A program made the translations under genes and the position numbers. A stretch of DNA of 64,000 nucleotides. It comes from JASBYZ01 sp029983705. Its GTDB lineage: Bacteria; Actinomycetota; Coriobacteriia; Coriobacteriales; JAEZZM01. Location of the stretch: contig OZ221969.1 of assembly GCA_965119715.1 (NCBI GenBank), positions 1,054,001-1,118,000 on the forward strand, given 5' to 3'. The notes under the pieces were generated by a model. It searched no databases, was not told the DNA's origin, and worked only from the letters and a program-made list of their open reading frames with translations. Below, piece by piece: positions 52,419 to 61,944 of this stretch; position 1 is the stretch's first letter; each line of letters opens with the position of its first letter.

Positions 52419-53124
52419 GAAGTGGACGCGTGAGGATTTTTTTACGCATCCCGTTTCAGATTATCCAATAGCATCAAAAATTTTTGTTGCTATTGTCATC
52501 TTTATTTTATACATCGTTTGCAAAATCTGGACACGCTTTGAAATTATAGATTATAAAAAAATTCAAGAGCTTGATCGCGATGAGGGCCTTATTTTTGTGG
52601 CAAACCACGCATCCAGTCTTGACCCCGTAATCTTGTATGTTGCACATAAGATAAGGCCTAAAATTAGAAATAAGGGCATACGTTTTATTTATAAAAGTGA
52701 GTTTGAAGACAACGGCTTTTTGAGCTTTTTAGTTCCGCAAGTTGGAGCAATTCCGGTTAAGCGCGATAGTGCTGATACTAAAGCGCTTAAACGCACCGTG
52801 CAAGCACTTAAGCGCGGTGAAGATGCGGGAGTATTTCCTGAGGGTACTCGTATAAAAGATCCTCACGGCAGAAATGAAAGCCATGGTGGTTTTGCACTTA
52901 TGGCTCAAATGTCAAAGGCTAAAATTGTGCCGGTAGCAATTGCAGGAGCTTGGAACTTACCGTGGCCAGTTAAGGTGCGAGTTCAATACGGTGAGCCTTT
53001 TAGCTTAGATGATTTAGATGAGAGCCTCAGTAAAAAAGAGAAGCTTGCCTATGCAGAATCTAAGGCTATGACAGAAATTTATGATATGCGTGATAAGCTA
53101 ACCATACAGCATAAAATGGCTTAA
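52408..53124 (+). CDS. plsC: 1-acyl-sn-glycerol-3-phosphate acyltransferase
   Basis: The 238-residue membrane-associated enzyme makes phosphatidic acid. It has one N-terminal hydrophobic segment (about 19-42), the catalytic NHASSLDP (H-x4-D) near 70 and FPEGTR near 145. ATG 52408 follows GGGAGG; the upstream in-frame ATG at 52390 is less well placed. Some bacteria have cmk and plsC fused, and their overlap here fits that association. Confidence 0.9.
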   Translation: MEDKKWTREDFFTHPVSDYPIASKIFVAIVIFILYIVCKIWTRFEIIDYKKIQELDRDEGLIFVANHASSLDPVILYVAHKIRPKIRNKGIRFIYKSEFEDNGFLSFLVPQVGAIPVKRDSADTKALKRTVQALKRGEDAGVFPEGTRIKDPHGRNESHGGFALMAQMSKAKIVPVAIAGAWNLPWPVKVRVQYGEPFSLDDLDESLSKKEKLAYAESKAMTEIYDMRDKLTIQHKMA

Positions 53125-53157
53125 GCTTAGTGATTCAATAAAGGGAAGTGAGTAGTT

Positions 53158-54003
53158 ATGAGAGTACATATTGCAGAAAATGCTGGCGCTTGTTATGGCG
53201 TTGAGCGCGCCTTAAATATTGTTCTCAAAACTGCTCAAAGTGCAAATAAACAAGACGATATCAAGCCGGTTCATACCCTAGGTCCTTTAATTCATAACCC
53301 TCAAGTTGTTTCAAAGTTAGAGCGTGAGGGCGTAGGGGTTGCCGATGAAGTGGATGACGTACATGAGGGTACGGTTATTATTAGAACTCACGGCGTTCCT
53401 CCTCAAATCACAGATAGTCTTGGACACAAGGGCTTATCGGTCGTAGATGCTACCTGTCCTTACGTTAAAAAAGTACATAAGTCAGCAAAAAAGCTTACTG
53501 AAGAGGGTTACTTTGTAATCATAGTAGGAGATGCTGACCACGCTGAGGTGCAAGGTATTGCTGGCTATTGTAAGGACTACTTAGTAACTACAAGCGTTGA
53601 TGATTTAGTTGAGCTCAAGCTTCCCAAAAAGGTTGGGGTAGTAGTGCAAACTACCCAGTCTCAAGAGATGCTTGATACTATTTTGTGCTACTTAAGCCGC
53701 AGGGTAAATGAGCTCAGAGTCTTTAACACCATATGCGAGGCAACTAACGAAAGACAGGCTGCTGCCCGTAAGCTTTCCTTAGAAGTGGACGCTATGATTG
53801 TAATTGGTGGTAAAAACTCTGGTAACACCAGGCGTCTGTATGAAATATCAAAAGAAAATTGTGCAAACGCCCATCATATAGAAACTGCTGATGAGCTTGA
53901 GGCAGCTTGGTTTGAAGGAGTGTCTGATGTAGGAGTGACCGCGGGCGCTTCTACTCCACAAGCACAAATATCCACGGTGGTTGAGGCCATCGAAAACTTA
54001 TAG
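53158..54003 (+). CDS. ispH: 4-hydroxy-3-methylbut-2-enyl diphosphate reductase
   Basis: The 281-residue iron-sulfur enzyme performs the last step of the MEP isoprenoid pathway. Cluster ligands appear as C12 in AGACYGVERA, the Cys in VDATCPYVKKVH near residue 100 and the Cys in NTICEATNERQ near 197. Substrate histidines occur in HTLGPLIHNPQVV and RTHGVPP. AAGGGAAG precedes the ATG. Confidence 0.95.
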   Translation: MRVHIAENAGACYGVERALNIVLKTAQSANKQDDIKPVHTLGPLIHNPQVVSKLEREGVGVADEVDDVHEGTVIIRTHGVPPQITDSLGHKGLSVVDATCPYVKKVHKSAKKLTEEGYFVIIVGDADHAEVQGIAGYCKDYLVTTSVDDLVELKLPKKVGVVVQTTQSQEMLDTILCYLSRRVNELRVFNTICEATNERQAAARKLSLEVDAMIVIGGKNSGNTRRLYEISKENCANAHHIETADELEAAWFEGVSDVGVTAGASTPQAQISTVVEAIENL

Positions 54004-54004
54004 T

Positions 54005-55402
54005 ATGGCAGGGCAAAGTCGAGCAGATTATGCACCAAGTACTCAGGAGAGCTCCGCCGTAATTGAGCATATTGAGCCGGGGTCTCCGGCAGAACTTGCA
54101 GGTCTTAAGCCTGGTATGAGTATTGTCACGGTAAATGGCGAGCCGCTTCGTGACATGATTGACTGGCAGTGGTTAACAGACGGGCCAAGCATCTTTTTAG
54201 AAGGCCTTGCTCCAAAGTCGCTCACTCATTACGATGAGGACTTTGAGTTTGAGGTAGAGCTTAAAAGAGACTATGGCGAGAGCTGGGGTATTGACTTTAG
54301 CTCCATGGTTTTTGACGGGATCAAAACCTGTAAAAACGCCTGTGTATTCTGCTTTATGTCAATGCTCCCTCAAGATCTTCGCAGCGCTCTTTATATTAAA
54401 GACGATGATTTTAGGCTTTCATTTTTACAGGGAAACTTTGTTACCTTTACCAATATCGCTGACGATGAGCTCGAAAGAATTATTGAACAGCACATCTCAC
54501 CTCTTAATATGTCACTTCACGCCTCAGACCATGAGGTGCGCCGTAAACTTATAGGTAAGTTTGAAGCTCGAGGACTTGAAGTACTTGATGAGCTTTTGGA
54601 TGAGGGGATAGAAATACACGCACAAATTGTCTTGTGTCCAGGTCTTAATGACGGAAAAATTCTTGAAGATACCCTCAACTATGTTAAGGCTCGTCCAGGA
54701 ATTACTTCGTTAGGTATTGTGCCTTTAGGTTATACCAAGTTTCAAAAACGCTTTGAGGGCTCATACACCGATAGAGAAGCCGCTCAAGAAATTATTAATT
54801 TGGTTGAGACTTTTCAAAAAGATTCTCGCAACAAAGACGGTATTACCCGCTATAACCTTGCCGATGAATTCTACTTATGGGCGCACATGGATCCACCACT
54901 AGCCAAGCTCTATGATGGATATCCCCAGTACTATGATGGTATTGGAATGTATCGCTCATTTATTGATGATGTTTTAGCTCTTAAGGCAGATAAAAACTCT
55001 AAACTGTATAGCGCCTTTAGGCTTGCAAAAGAATGTGGCTTACAAATAAGTTTTGTAAGTGGCACATCCTTTGCTCCCGTGCTTGATAAGCACTTAAGTG
55101 ACTTTGGTTTAAAAAGCTACGGGATTAGCAATACTTTTTTTGGTGGAAACGTAGATGTAGCAGGGCTCTTAGTTGAATCAGATATCTTAGACCAGCTACC
55201 TTATCGCCTTTATAATGAGCTTATTTGTCTTCCTGAAGTTATGTTTAACTTTGATGGACTTACTCTAGAAGGTATGCATAAAGATGAGCTTATAGACTCC
55301 CTTAAAAAGCGAGGGGCTAAGGTGCTAGTTGTATCAAGTGAGATATCTGAAGCATTTTCACAGCTTACTCAGTATTTAAGCTGTGTAGTATCTGAGGCAT
55401 AG
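54005..55402 (+). CDS. DUF512 radical SAM protein with N-terminal PDZ domain
   Basis: The 465-residue protein combines a PDZ-like module (about 20-80, EPGSPAELAGLKPGM), a radical SAM cluster motif KTCKNACVFCF (C-x3-C-x2-C, near residue 108) and the DUF512 C-terminal region (SGTSFAPV near 355, then VLVVSSE). Genes of this family very often stand directly before der, as here, in Firmicutes and Actinobacteria. The reaction is not established to my knowledge. ATG 54005 is one base after the ispH stop codon. Confidence 0.88.
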   Translation: MAGQSRADYAPSTQESSAVIEHIEPGSPAELAGLKPGMSIVTVNGEPLRDMIDWQWLTDGPSIFLEGLAPKSLTHYDEDFEFEVELKRDYGESWGIDFSSMVFDGIKTCKNACVFCFMSMLPQDLRSALYIKDDDFRLSFLQGNFVTFTNIADDELERIIEQHISPLNMSLHASDHEVRRKLIGKFEARGLEVLDELLDEGIEIHAQIVLCPGLNDGKILEDTLNYVKARPGITSLGIVPLGYTKFQKRFEGSYTDREAAQEIINLVETFQKDSRNKDGITRYNLADEFYLWAHMDPPLAKLYDGYPQYYDGIGMYRSFIDDVLALKADKNSKLYSAFRLAKECGLQISFVSGTSFAPVLDKHLSDFGLKSYGISNTFFGGNVDVAGLLVESDILDQLPYRLYNELICLPEVMFNFDGLTLEGMHKDELIDSLKKRGAKVLVVSSEISEAFSQLTQYLSCVVSEA

Positions 55403-55469
55403 CCTTGTTTAGGGCTTTATCGTGCTAACATATTTCTATTACAGTAAAACCATTTAAGCGAGGATATAC

Positions 55470-56780
55470 GTGGCTAAACCAATTGTTGCAATCGTAGGTA
55501 GGCCTAATGTTGGTAAATCTACTTTAGTAAATAGAATTGCTCAAACATCAGACGCTATTGTTCACGAAACAAGGGGCGTTACCAGGGACAGATCATATCA
55601 TGAGGCCGATTGGAATGGCGTTGATTTTATACTGATTGACACCGGCGGAATTGAAATGTCAGATGATGATCACTTCCAGGAGTCAATTAGAGACCAGGCT
55701 TTCATGGCAACAGAAGAGGCCGATGTCGTTATCTTTTTAGTAGACGGCACCACTGGTTCTACCGCTGATGATGACAATGTGGCCCGTATTTTACTTAAAT
55801 CTAATAAGCCAGTTTTACTTGCAGTAAATAAGCTTGATAACCCAGATGATGAGTCAGCACTTTGGGATTACTATTCTCTCGGTCTTGGTGATCCGTATCC
55901 AATTTCTGCAGTACATGGACACGGCACTGGAGACTTACTTGATGAGGTAGTTAAAAACCTTCCTCAAATAATTGATGAAGAAGTAGACGATGAGAGCATT
56001 AGCGTTGCTATTATTGGTAGACCTAATGCAGGTAAATCATCCCTTACAAATAAGCTCACCGGTAAAGACCGCTCAATTGTATCTGATATTGCAGGTACCA
56101 CCCGTGATGCCATCGATACGATAGTAGGAAAAGACGGACAGAGCTACAAGATTATTGATACCGCGGGTCTTAGACGTAAATCTCAAATTTCTGATGATAT
56201 TGAGTACTACGGTTTTGTGCGCTCAATGCGCGCAATTGATAGAGCAGATGTAGCGCTTTTAGTGGTAGATGCAACGGTTGGAATTACCGACCAAGACCAA
56301 AGGGTAGCAGGCCTTGCTGATGATAGGGGGTGCGCACTTATTATCTTACTTAATAAGTGGGATCTTCTTGATACCCCCGAGCAGCGTGATGATATTGTCT
56401 CGAGAATTGAAGAGCAGTTTAGCTTTGTGCTCTATGCACCTGTTATTAGAATTTCTGCACTCACTGGTAGATCAATTCATAGAATTTGGGATGCAATTGA
56501 TTACGTTGAAGAAAATCGCTCTCAAAAGATTTCAACCTCAAAGCTTAATAAACTCTTAAGCGAGCTTAGAGAGTTTGGCCATACAGTAACAAAGGGTACG
56601 CGCAGACTTCGCATACATTACATGACCCAAACTGATACTAACCCGCCTGAGTTTACCTTCTTTGCTAACCACCCTGATTTAGTGGATCAAAACTATAAAC
56701 GTTATCTTGAAAATCGCCTGCGCGAGACTTTTGATTTAATGGGTACTCCTATACGCATGAAATTTAGAAAGAAAGACTAA
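55470..56780 (+). CDS. der: Ribosome biogenesis GTPase Der (EngA)
   Basis: The 436-residue protein has two tandem Era-type GTPase domains and a C-terminal KH-like domain and works in 50S subunit assembly. G1 motifs are GRPNVGKS near residue 10 and GRPNAGKS near 185; DTGG and DTAG are the G3 motifs; NKLD and NKWD are the G4 motifs. The GTG start follows GCGAGGA. Confidence 0.96.
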   Translation: MAKPIVAIVGRPNVGKSTLVNRIAQTSDAIVHETRGVTRDRSYHEADWNGVDFILIDTGGIEMSDDDHFQESIRDQAFMATEEADVVIFLVDGTTGSTADDDNVARILLKSNKPVLLAVNKLDNPDDESALWDYYSLGLGDPYPISAVHGHGTGDLLDEVVKNLPQIIDEEVDDESISVAIIGRPNAGKSSLTNKLTGKDRSIVSDIAGTTRDAIDTIVGKDGQSYKIIDTAGLRRKSQISDDIEYYGFVRSMRAIDRADVALLVVDATVGITDQDQRVAGLADDRGCALIILLNKWDLLDTPEQRDDIVSRIEEQFSFVLYAPVIRISALTGRSIHRIWDAIDYVEENRSQKISTSKLNKLLSELREFGHTVTKGTRRLRIHYMTQTDTNPPEFTFFANHPDLVDQNYKRYLENRLRETFDLMGTPIRMKFRKKD

Positions 56781-56786
56781 CAAAAA

Positions 56787-57473
56787 ATGTTTGAGCCCTT
56801 ATCGCAAGCGCTTGTACACGGTAGTGTTTTACAAGTTGTACTAGCATATGTGCTTTGTTATCTCATTTGTGGTATTCCTTTTGGACTTATTTTTTCTAAA
56901 TTATTTAAAAAGACTAAGGACTTAAGGCAGACTGGTTCTGGAAATATTGGCTTTACCAATGCCTTGCGCGTTAATGGCAAGACTGTAGGGGTTTTAACCC
57001 TTATCTTTGATGTACTTAAGGCCTTTATATCTATTAAATTGACTGCATACATATTGAGCGGAGCGCTTCACATAGAGCGCGCAGAGCTTCTGGGTGCTCC
57101 CTATATTTGGGTCTTAGCGCTTGCCTTTGTGTGTTGCATTGTTGGTCACGTGTTTTCAATTTATTTAAAATTTAAGGGAGGTAAGGGTGTAGCTGTAGGG
57201 CTTGGCTCCACCTTAGCCTTTATACCTGTAACAGGACTTTTAATGCTTGCAGTCTTTTTTGTTGCAGCTTATGTTAGCAAAAAAGTTTCTGTAGGCTCAA
57301 TTTTTGCAGCACTGGCTACCATACCTTTTTGCTTTATTTATTCTCACGAAATCAAGTATGTGCTCTTATGCTGCCTTATTGCGGTAATTGTAGTATGGGC
57401 GCATAGGTCTAATATCAAAAGAATTTTAAACGGTACTGAAAGTAGCTTTTCACTTCATAAACAAAAGGAGTAG
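56787..57473 (+). CDS. plsY: Glycerol-3-phosphate acyltransferase PlsY
   Basis: The 228-residue integral membrane enzyme transfers acyl groups from acyl-phosphate to glycerol 3-phosphate. Motifs: CGIPFGLIFSKLF near residue 28, RQTGSGNIGFTNALR near 47, GHVFSIYLKFKGGKGVAVGLG (in two parts) near 120. It begins 6 bases after der and is followed by gpsA, so one transcript carries both glycerol-phosphate steps. Confidence 0.93.
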   Translation: MFEPLSQALVHGSVLQVVLAYVLCYLICGIPFGLIFSKLFKKTKDLRQTGSGNIGFTNALRVNGKTVGVLTLIFDVLKAFISIKLTAYILSGALHIERAELLGAPYIWVLALAFVCCIVGHVFSIYLKFKGGKGVAVGLGSTLAFIPVTGLLMLAVFFVAAYVSKKVSVGSIFAALATIPFCFIYSHEIKYVLLCCLIAVIVVWAHRSNIKRILNGTESSFSLHKQKE

Positions 57474-57477
57474 TAGC

Positions 57478-58482
57478 ATGCGAATAGCTGTCATAGGTGC
57501 AGGATCATGGGGAAGTGCAGCGGCGGGACTGCTGGCTGCAAAGGGGCATTCGGTAGAACTATGGGCTAGACGCGCAGAGCTTGCTCAAGAAATAAATGAA
57601 ACAAGACAAAATAAAGATTATCTAGGCGATTATGTCTTTCCATCTACGGTGCACTCCTCATCAAATATATCAGAGGTGCTTGCAGGTTCAGATGCAGTTG
57701 TTATGGTAACCCCAGCTCAGGCTGTAAGAGAGGTAGCCAAGAGCATGGTAAATTATGTTGACGATAAAACACCTATAGTTGTCTTATCAAAAGGTGTAGA
57801 ACATAAAACGGGCCTCGTGCTCACAGATGTTATTGCAGAAGAGCTTGGGGGACCTGGTAGAGTAGCAGCACTTTCAGGTCCAAATCATGCAGAAGAGATC
57901 TGTAAAGAAAAACCAACTGCTGCAGTTGTTGCCTCTTATAACAAAGATGTTGTCGAGTTTTTCCAGGAACTTTTTGCTCGCTCCTTCTTTAGGGTCTATA
58001 CCTCAACTGACCTACTAGGAGTGGAGCTTTGTGCAGCATCTAAAAATATTATTGCTATCGCAACTGGTATGAGTGTCGGGCAAGGTTTGGGAGACAATAC
58101 TTCATCGGTAATTATGACAAGGGGTTTAGCTGAAATTTCTCGTCTCATGCATGCCATGGGGGCAGAGTCAAAAACAGCCATGGGTCTTGCAGGCATGGGA
58201 GACCTTATCACCACCTGTATTTCAGAAAATTCACGTAACAGAAGCTTTGGCGTTTCTTTTGCACAAGGTGAGAGCTTGGACGATTACAAAAAGAGAAGGC
58301 ATATGGTAGTTGAGGGCGCTTACTCGGTTATATCTGTACGTGAGCTTGCAAAACAGCACAAAGTAGAGATGCCAATTACTGAGGCAGTATATCAAGTGCT
58401 CTATGAGGGAAAATCTTTAAAAGAAGAATCCAAAAAACTTTTTGATAGAAAACTTACTCAAGAATTTTACGGTTTTGAATAG
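57478..58482 (+). CDS. gpsA: NAD(P)-dependent glycerol-3-phosphate dehydrogenase
   Basis: The 334-residue enzyme makes sn-glycerol 3-phosphate for phospholipids. The Rossmann motif is VIGAGSWGSAAAGLLA near residue 4; LSKGVE near 103, LSGPNHAEEI near 130 and the catalytic Lys in CAASKNIIAIATGM near 190 match the family. AAAGGAG precedes the ATG, 4 bases after the plsY stop. Confidence 0.95.
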   Translation: MRIAVIGAGSWGSAAAGLLAAKGHSVELWARRAELAQEINETRQNKDYLGDYVFPSTVHSSSNISEVLAGSDAVVMVTPAQAVREVAKSMVNYVDDKTPIVVLSKGVEHKTGLVLTDVIAEELGGPGRVAALSGPNHAEEICKEKPTAAVVASYNKDVVEFFQELFARSFFRVYTSTDLLGVELCAASKNIIAIATGMSVGQGLGDNTSSVIMTRGLAEISRLMHAMGAESKTAMGLAGMGDLITTCISENSRNRSFGVSFAQGESLDDYKKRRHMVVEGAYSVISVRELAKQHKVEMPITEAVYQVLYEGKSLKEESKKLFDRKLTQEFYGFE

Positions 58483-58503
58483 GGAAGGGCACTTATAGGA
58501 ACT

Positions 58504-59187
58504 ATGTTTACAGACATTAAGATTGCACCATCTATTTTATCGGCCGACTTTGCACACCTTGGAGATACCGTTAAGCTGATATCTGAAGGTGGAGCAGACT
58601 TTGTTCATATTGATGTTATGGACGGACACTTTGTGCCAAATCTCACCTTTGGCCCTCCTGTAATTAAGGCAATAAGGCCTTTAAGCGATAAGCCCTTTGA
58701 CGTCCATTTAATGATTACCAATGCTGAAGACACGCTTGAAGCTTATGCAAATGCTGGCGCAGATATTATTACGGTACACTACGAAGCGGTAACTCACCTT
58801 CATAGAGCTGTCCAAAAAATTCATGATTTGGGATGTAAAGCTGGGGTTTCGCTTAATCCGCACACGCCTGTAAACGTTCTTGAAGAGATTCTTCCGTACC
58901 TTGATTTAGTGCTTATCATGAGTGTAAATCCTGGTTTTGGAGGACAGTCTTTTATTGAAACAAGTGCTCAAAAAGTTAAAAAACTAAGCATGATGTGTGA
59001 AGCTTGCAAGTGTGCTCCCTTAATTGAGGTTGACGGGGGCATAAGTGTTGAGAGCGCAGGGCTTGTGACTAAGCATGGTGCAGATGTCTTAGTTGCAGGT
59101 TCTAAGGTGTTTAAAACTGAAGATCCGCTTCAGGCAATTGAAGATATTAGAGAGGCAGGAATAAAGGCTACATGGCAGTCTATCTAG
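58504..59187 (+). CDS. rpe: Ribulose-phosphate 3-epimerase
   Basis: The 227-residue TIM-barrel enzyme interconverts ribulose 5-phosphate and xylulose 5-phosphate. Motifs: APSILSADFAHLG near residue 8, HIDVMDGHFVPNLTFGP near 36, HLMI near 72 and VNPGFGGQSFI near 140, with the second catalytic Asp in EVDGGIS near 177. It overlaps the following gene by 16 bases. Confidence 0.95.
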   Translation: MFTDIKIAPSILSADFAHLGDTVKLISEGGADFVHIDVMDGHFVPNLTFGPPVIKAIRPLSDKPFDVHLMITNAEDTLEAYANAGADIITVHYEAVTHLHRAVQKIHDLGCKAGVSLNPHTPVNVLEEILPYLDLVLIMSVNPGFGGQSFIETSAQKVKKLSMMCEACKCAPLIEVDGGISVESAGLVTKHGADVLVAGSKVFKTEDPLQAIEDIREAGIKATWQSI

Positions 59188-60317
59188 ATTCATCAGCATC
59201 AACGCAGCTCTTGCCGCAGGCTCGAGAGGCGCTTAAAAATTATTACGATAAAGAATATGCACTTGCAAATGCAAATGCGCTTCACAGTTTTGGTCGCGCT
59301 AACAACAAAGATTTTGAGGCAGCAAGAAAAAACGTGGCAAAGGCACTCGGAGCACATATGCCCTCAGAGATCATCTTTACGGGTGGAGGCACTGAGGCAG
59401 ACAACTTTGCACTCTATGGACTTTCTGTCGCAAAAAGAAATACTGACGGCAAGCGTACCAAGGTCATCATCTCAAACTTTGAACATGGTGCAATTGCGAG
59501 CTGTGTAGCACCCCTTAAGCTTGTTGGCTTTGATCTTGAGTATGTTGAGGCAGATAGATACGGCTTTATAGAGCCAGAGGCCCTAGAAAAAGTTATGAGC
59601 GATGAGGTCGCTTTAGTCTCTATAATGCTCACAAACAATGAGCTTGGAACAGTGCAGCCCATACAAGAGCTTGCTCAAGTAGCCCACAAGCATGATGCAC
59701 TCTTTCATACTGATGCTATACAGGGCTTTACCCACGTTCCCTTTAATGTTGAAGAAAGTGGGGTAGATGCGGCAAGCATTACCGCACATAAATTTGGTGG
59801 CCCTATTGGAATTGGTGCACTGTATCTAAGGCGCGGCACCCAAATTCAAGCCTTCTTATATGGAGGAGGCCAAGAGCATGGCAAGCGCAGCGGTACCCAA
59901 GATGTTGCGGGAGCCCTTGCGATGGCTGCTGCTGCAAAATATCAAATTGATAACTTTGATGAGAACTTTAAAGACATTAAAGAGAAAAGTGACTATATTT
60001 ACAAGCGCTTATGTGAGAGCGGCAAGTTTGTAAGGGCTGTTGAGCTTAAGGATGGTAAGACATATCATCCCGGCATGGTAGCCGTATTTTGCAAAACTAC
60101 TAACTCAGAAGATTTGCTCTTAAAACTTGATGAGGCGGGCTTTTATGTCTCAGCAGGTTCTGCCTGTTCAGCTGGGTCTTTAGAGATGTCTAAAACTATG
60201 AAGGCTATTAAAGCAAATCCAAAACTTGTCCAAGGACAGCTGCGCATTAGCTTTGATGAAAGAATTTCTTTTGATGATATTAAAGCATTTTGCGATTGTA
60301 TATTGGAGCTTGCCTAG
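59172..60317 (+). CDS. Cysteine desulfurase (NifS/IscS family)
   Basis: The 381-residue PLP enzyme removes sulfur from cysteine for Fe-S clusters and thiolation. The PLP lysine lies in ASITAHKFGGPIGIGALY near residue 201. The persulfide-carrying Cys lies in YVSAGSACSAGS near 328. HTDAIQGF near 178 contributes the PLP Asp-Gln pair. No scaffold gene is adjacent, so the exact subtype is open. It is translationally coupled to rpe. Confidence 0.92.
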   Translation: MAVYLDSSASTQLLPQAREALKNYYDKEYALANANALHSFGRANNKDFEAARKNVAKALGAHMPSEIIFTGGGTEADNFALYGLSVAKRNTDGKRTKVIISNFEHGAIASCVAPLKLVGFDLEYVEADRYGFIEPEALEKVMSDEVALVSIMLTNNELGTVQPIQELAQVAHKHDALFHTDAIQGFTHVPFNVEESGVDAASITAHKFGGPIGIGALYLRRGTQIQAFLYGGGQEHGKRSGTQDVAGALAMAAAAKYQIDNFDENFKDIKEKSDYIYKRLCESGKFVRAVELKDGKTYHPGMVAVFCKTTNSEDLLLKLDEAGFYVSAGSACSAGSLEMSKTMKAIKANPKLVQGQLRISFDERISFDDIKAFCDCILELA

Positions 60318-61118
60318 ATGTATTTGATTAATTGCCATAGCCACTCTCTCTACTCAGGACACGGTGAGGGAAGTGTTTTAGACCAGGCAAAAAGTGCCTT
60401 TGAAAGTGGAATACAAACCTTCTGTTTTACTGAGCATTTGCCCTTACCGCACTCAATGGACCCTCAAAAAAAGGTCTCTATTGCACCAGAGCTTGTAGAA
60501 ACCTATCTTAGAAACATTGAATCTGTTCAAGAGCTCTATCCAGAAATGGATTGCGTTAAAGGTTTTGAGGCTGACTATTATGAAGGGTGTGAGAAAAATA
60601 TTGCGCCCTACAAACAAAAGGTAAGCTTACTCTTAGGCTCAGTGCACTTTTTAGGAACGTGGAACTATGATAACTCTGCTTATATTAAAACTTGGGACAA
60701 TAAGGATGTCGACCAGGTATATTATGAGTATTTTGAAACTTGGCTAAAATGCGCGCACTCAAACATTGGTTTTGATGTGTTATCTCATCCAGATTTAATT
60801 AAGAAGTTTGGACACAAGCCAAGCTTTAATCTTTCTGCTTTTTATCAAAAGATAGTTTCTCAACTAAAAGACACTAGCGTGCGCTATGAGATATCAACTG
60901 CAGGACTAAGAGCTCCAGTCAAAGAGTTTTATCCATCCTTTGAGCTAGGAAAAGAGCTTTATAAGGCAGGAATTCCTTGCGTCATCTCTACTGATTCTCA
61001 CAGACCTCAAGATGTGAATTATAAACTTGCAGAGGCATATGAGTTTGCAAAAAGTCTTGGCTATACAAGTATTGAAGTGCCCTTAAAAACAGGTGGATTT
61101 AGGACGGTTCAGATTTAA
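60318..61118 (+). CDS. PHP-domain phosphoesterase (HisJ/histidinol-phosphatase-like)
   Basis: The 266-residue protein has the PHP metal site: NCHSHSLYSGHGEGS near residue 4, FTEHLPLPH near 36, GFEADYYEG near 88, SVHFLGTWN near 110, LSHPDLIKKFG near 157 and STDSHRPQD near 230. Whole-length resemblance is to HisJ-type histidinol phosphatase. Without other his genes nearby, the substrate is uncertain. It starts directly after the cysteine desulfurase stop. Confidence 0.85.
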   Translation: MYLINCHSHSLYSGHGEGSVLDQAKSAFESGIQTFCFTEHLPLPHSMDPQKKVSIAPELVETYLRNIESVQELYPEMDCVKGFEADYYEGCEKNIAPYKQKVSLLLGSVHFLGTWNYDNSAYIKTWDNKDVDQVYYEYFETWLKCAHSNIGFDVLSHPDLIKKFGHKPSFNLSAFYQKIVSQLKDTSVRYEISTAGLRAPVKEFYPSFELGKELYKAGIPCVISTDSHRPQDVNYKLAEAYEFAKSLGYTSIEVPLKTGGFRTVQI

Positions 61119-61931
61119 ATGACTTTGACGGTAAGAGAGTTAGAAGAATTACTTTTTGAGGCCTATCCAAAACATGATGTTGAGCCCTGGGATAAGGTGG
61201 GCTTATCTGTAGGAAACCCTCTTGAAGAGGTCAAAAAAATAGCTGTTTCACTTGATGTTACAGTTAATGCGCTGCGCAAGGCAAAAGAGCTTGGTGCCAA
61301 TGTTTTGCTTGCGCACCACCCAATTTTTATTGACTCTCCTTTTCCGGTCATTGATCAGGCAGGTGGGGGCATCAATCCTTCAAGCTCACTTTTTGAAGCT
61401 GCTAAACTGGGAATTAGCGTCATATCAATGCACACCAATTTAGATAGATCTCAAGAGGCAATTGAGCTTGCTGCAAACTTATTAGATGCTCAGTTTATAG
61501 AGGGCTTTGAAGATCGTTTTGGTGTAAAAGATGGACGAGAGCTTGGGAGATTAGGCTCTGTTAATAGACTACATGAGCCTATGAGTCTTAAAAGCTTTGC
61601 ACGCCTTGCATCATCTAAATTTGGCCGAGTTCAAAGCGTGTGGGGAGAGCTTGATAGTGAAGTTAAAAATTTTGTATGGGCCTCAGGTTCTGCCTCTTCT
61701 CTTGTCAAAGATGTAGTAAATCGTGGTAATATAGATTGCCTTTTATGTGGCGAGTGCTCGTATCATAATGCGCTTGATGCATCACTTTCAGACCTTAAGA
61801 TTGTTATTCTCGGTCATGATGTTTCAGAGTTGCCATTTAAAAAGCTTCTAGCAGATAGACTTATACACCTGGGTCTTGAAGCAAATTGCATAGTGGATAT
61901 CGACCAAAGTAAAAACTGGTTTAATATTTAA
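61119..61931 (+). CDS. Nif3-like dinuclear metal centre hexameric protein
   Basis: The 270-residue protein belongs to the Nif3/YqfO family, once called GTP cyclohydrolase I type 2. Metal ligands are visible in WDKVGLSVGNP near residue 24, LLAHHPIFID near 63, SMHTNLDRS near 105, and the C-terminal CGECSYHNALD near 215. Its biochemical role is not settled. It commonly precedes the zinc-ribbon gene that follows here. Confidence 0.9.
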   Translation: MTLTVRELEELLFEAYPKHDVEPWDKVGLSVGNPLEEVKKIAVSLDVTVNALRKAKELGANVLLAHHPIFIDSPFPVIDQAGGGINPSSSLFEAAKLGISVISMHTNLDRSQEAIELAANLLDAQFIEGFEDRFGVKDGRELGRLGSVNRLHEPMSLKSFARLASSKFGRVQSVWGELDSEVKNFVWASGSASSLVKDVVNRGNIDCLLCGECSYHNALDASLSDLKIVILGHDVSELPFKKLLADRLIHLGLEANCIVDIDQSKNWFNI

Positions 61932-61944
61932 AGGGGTTTTATTT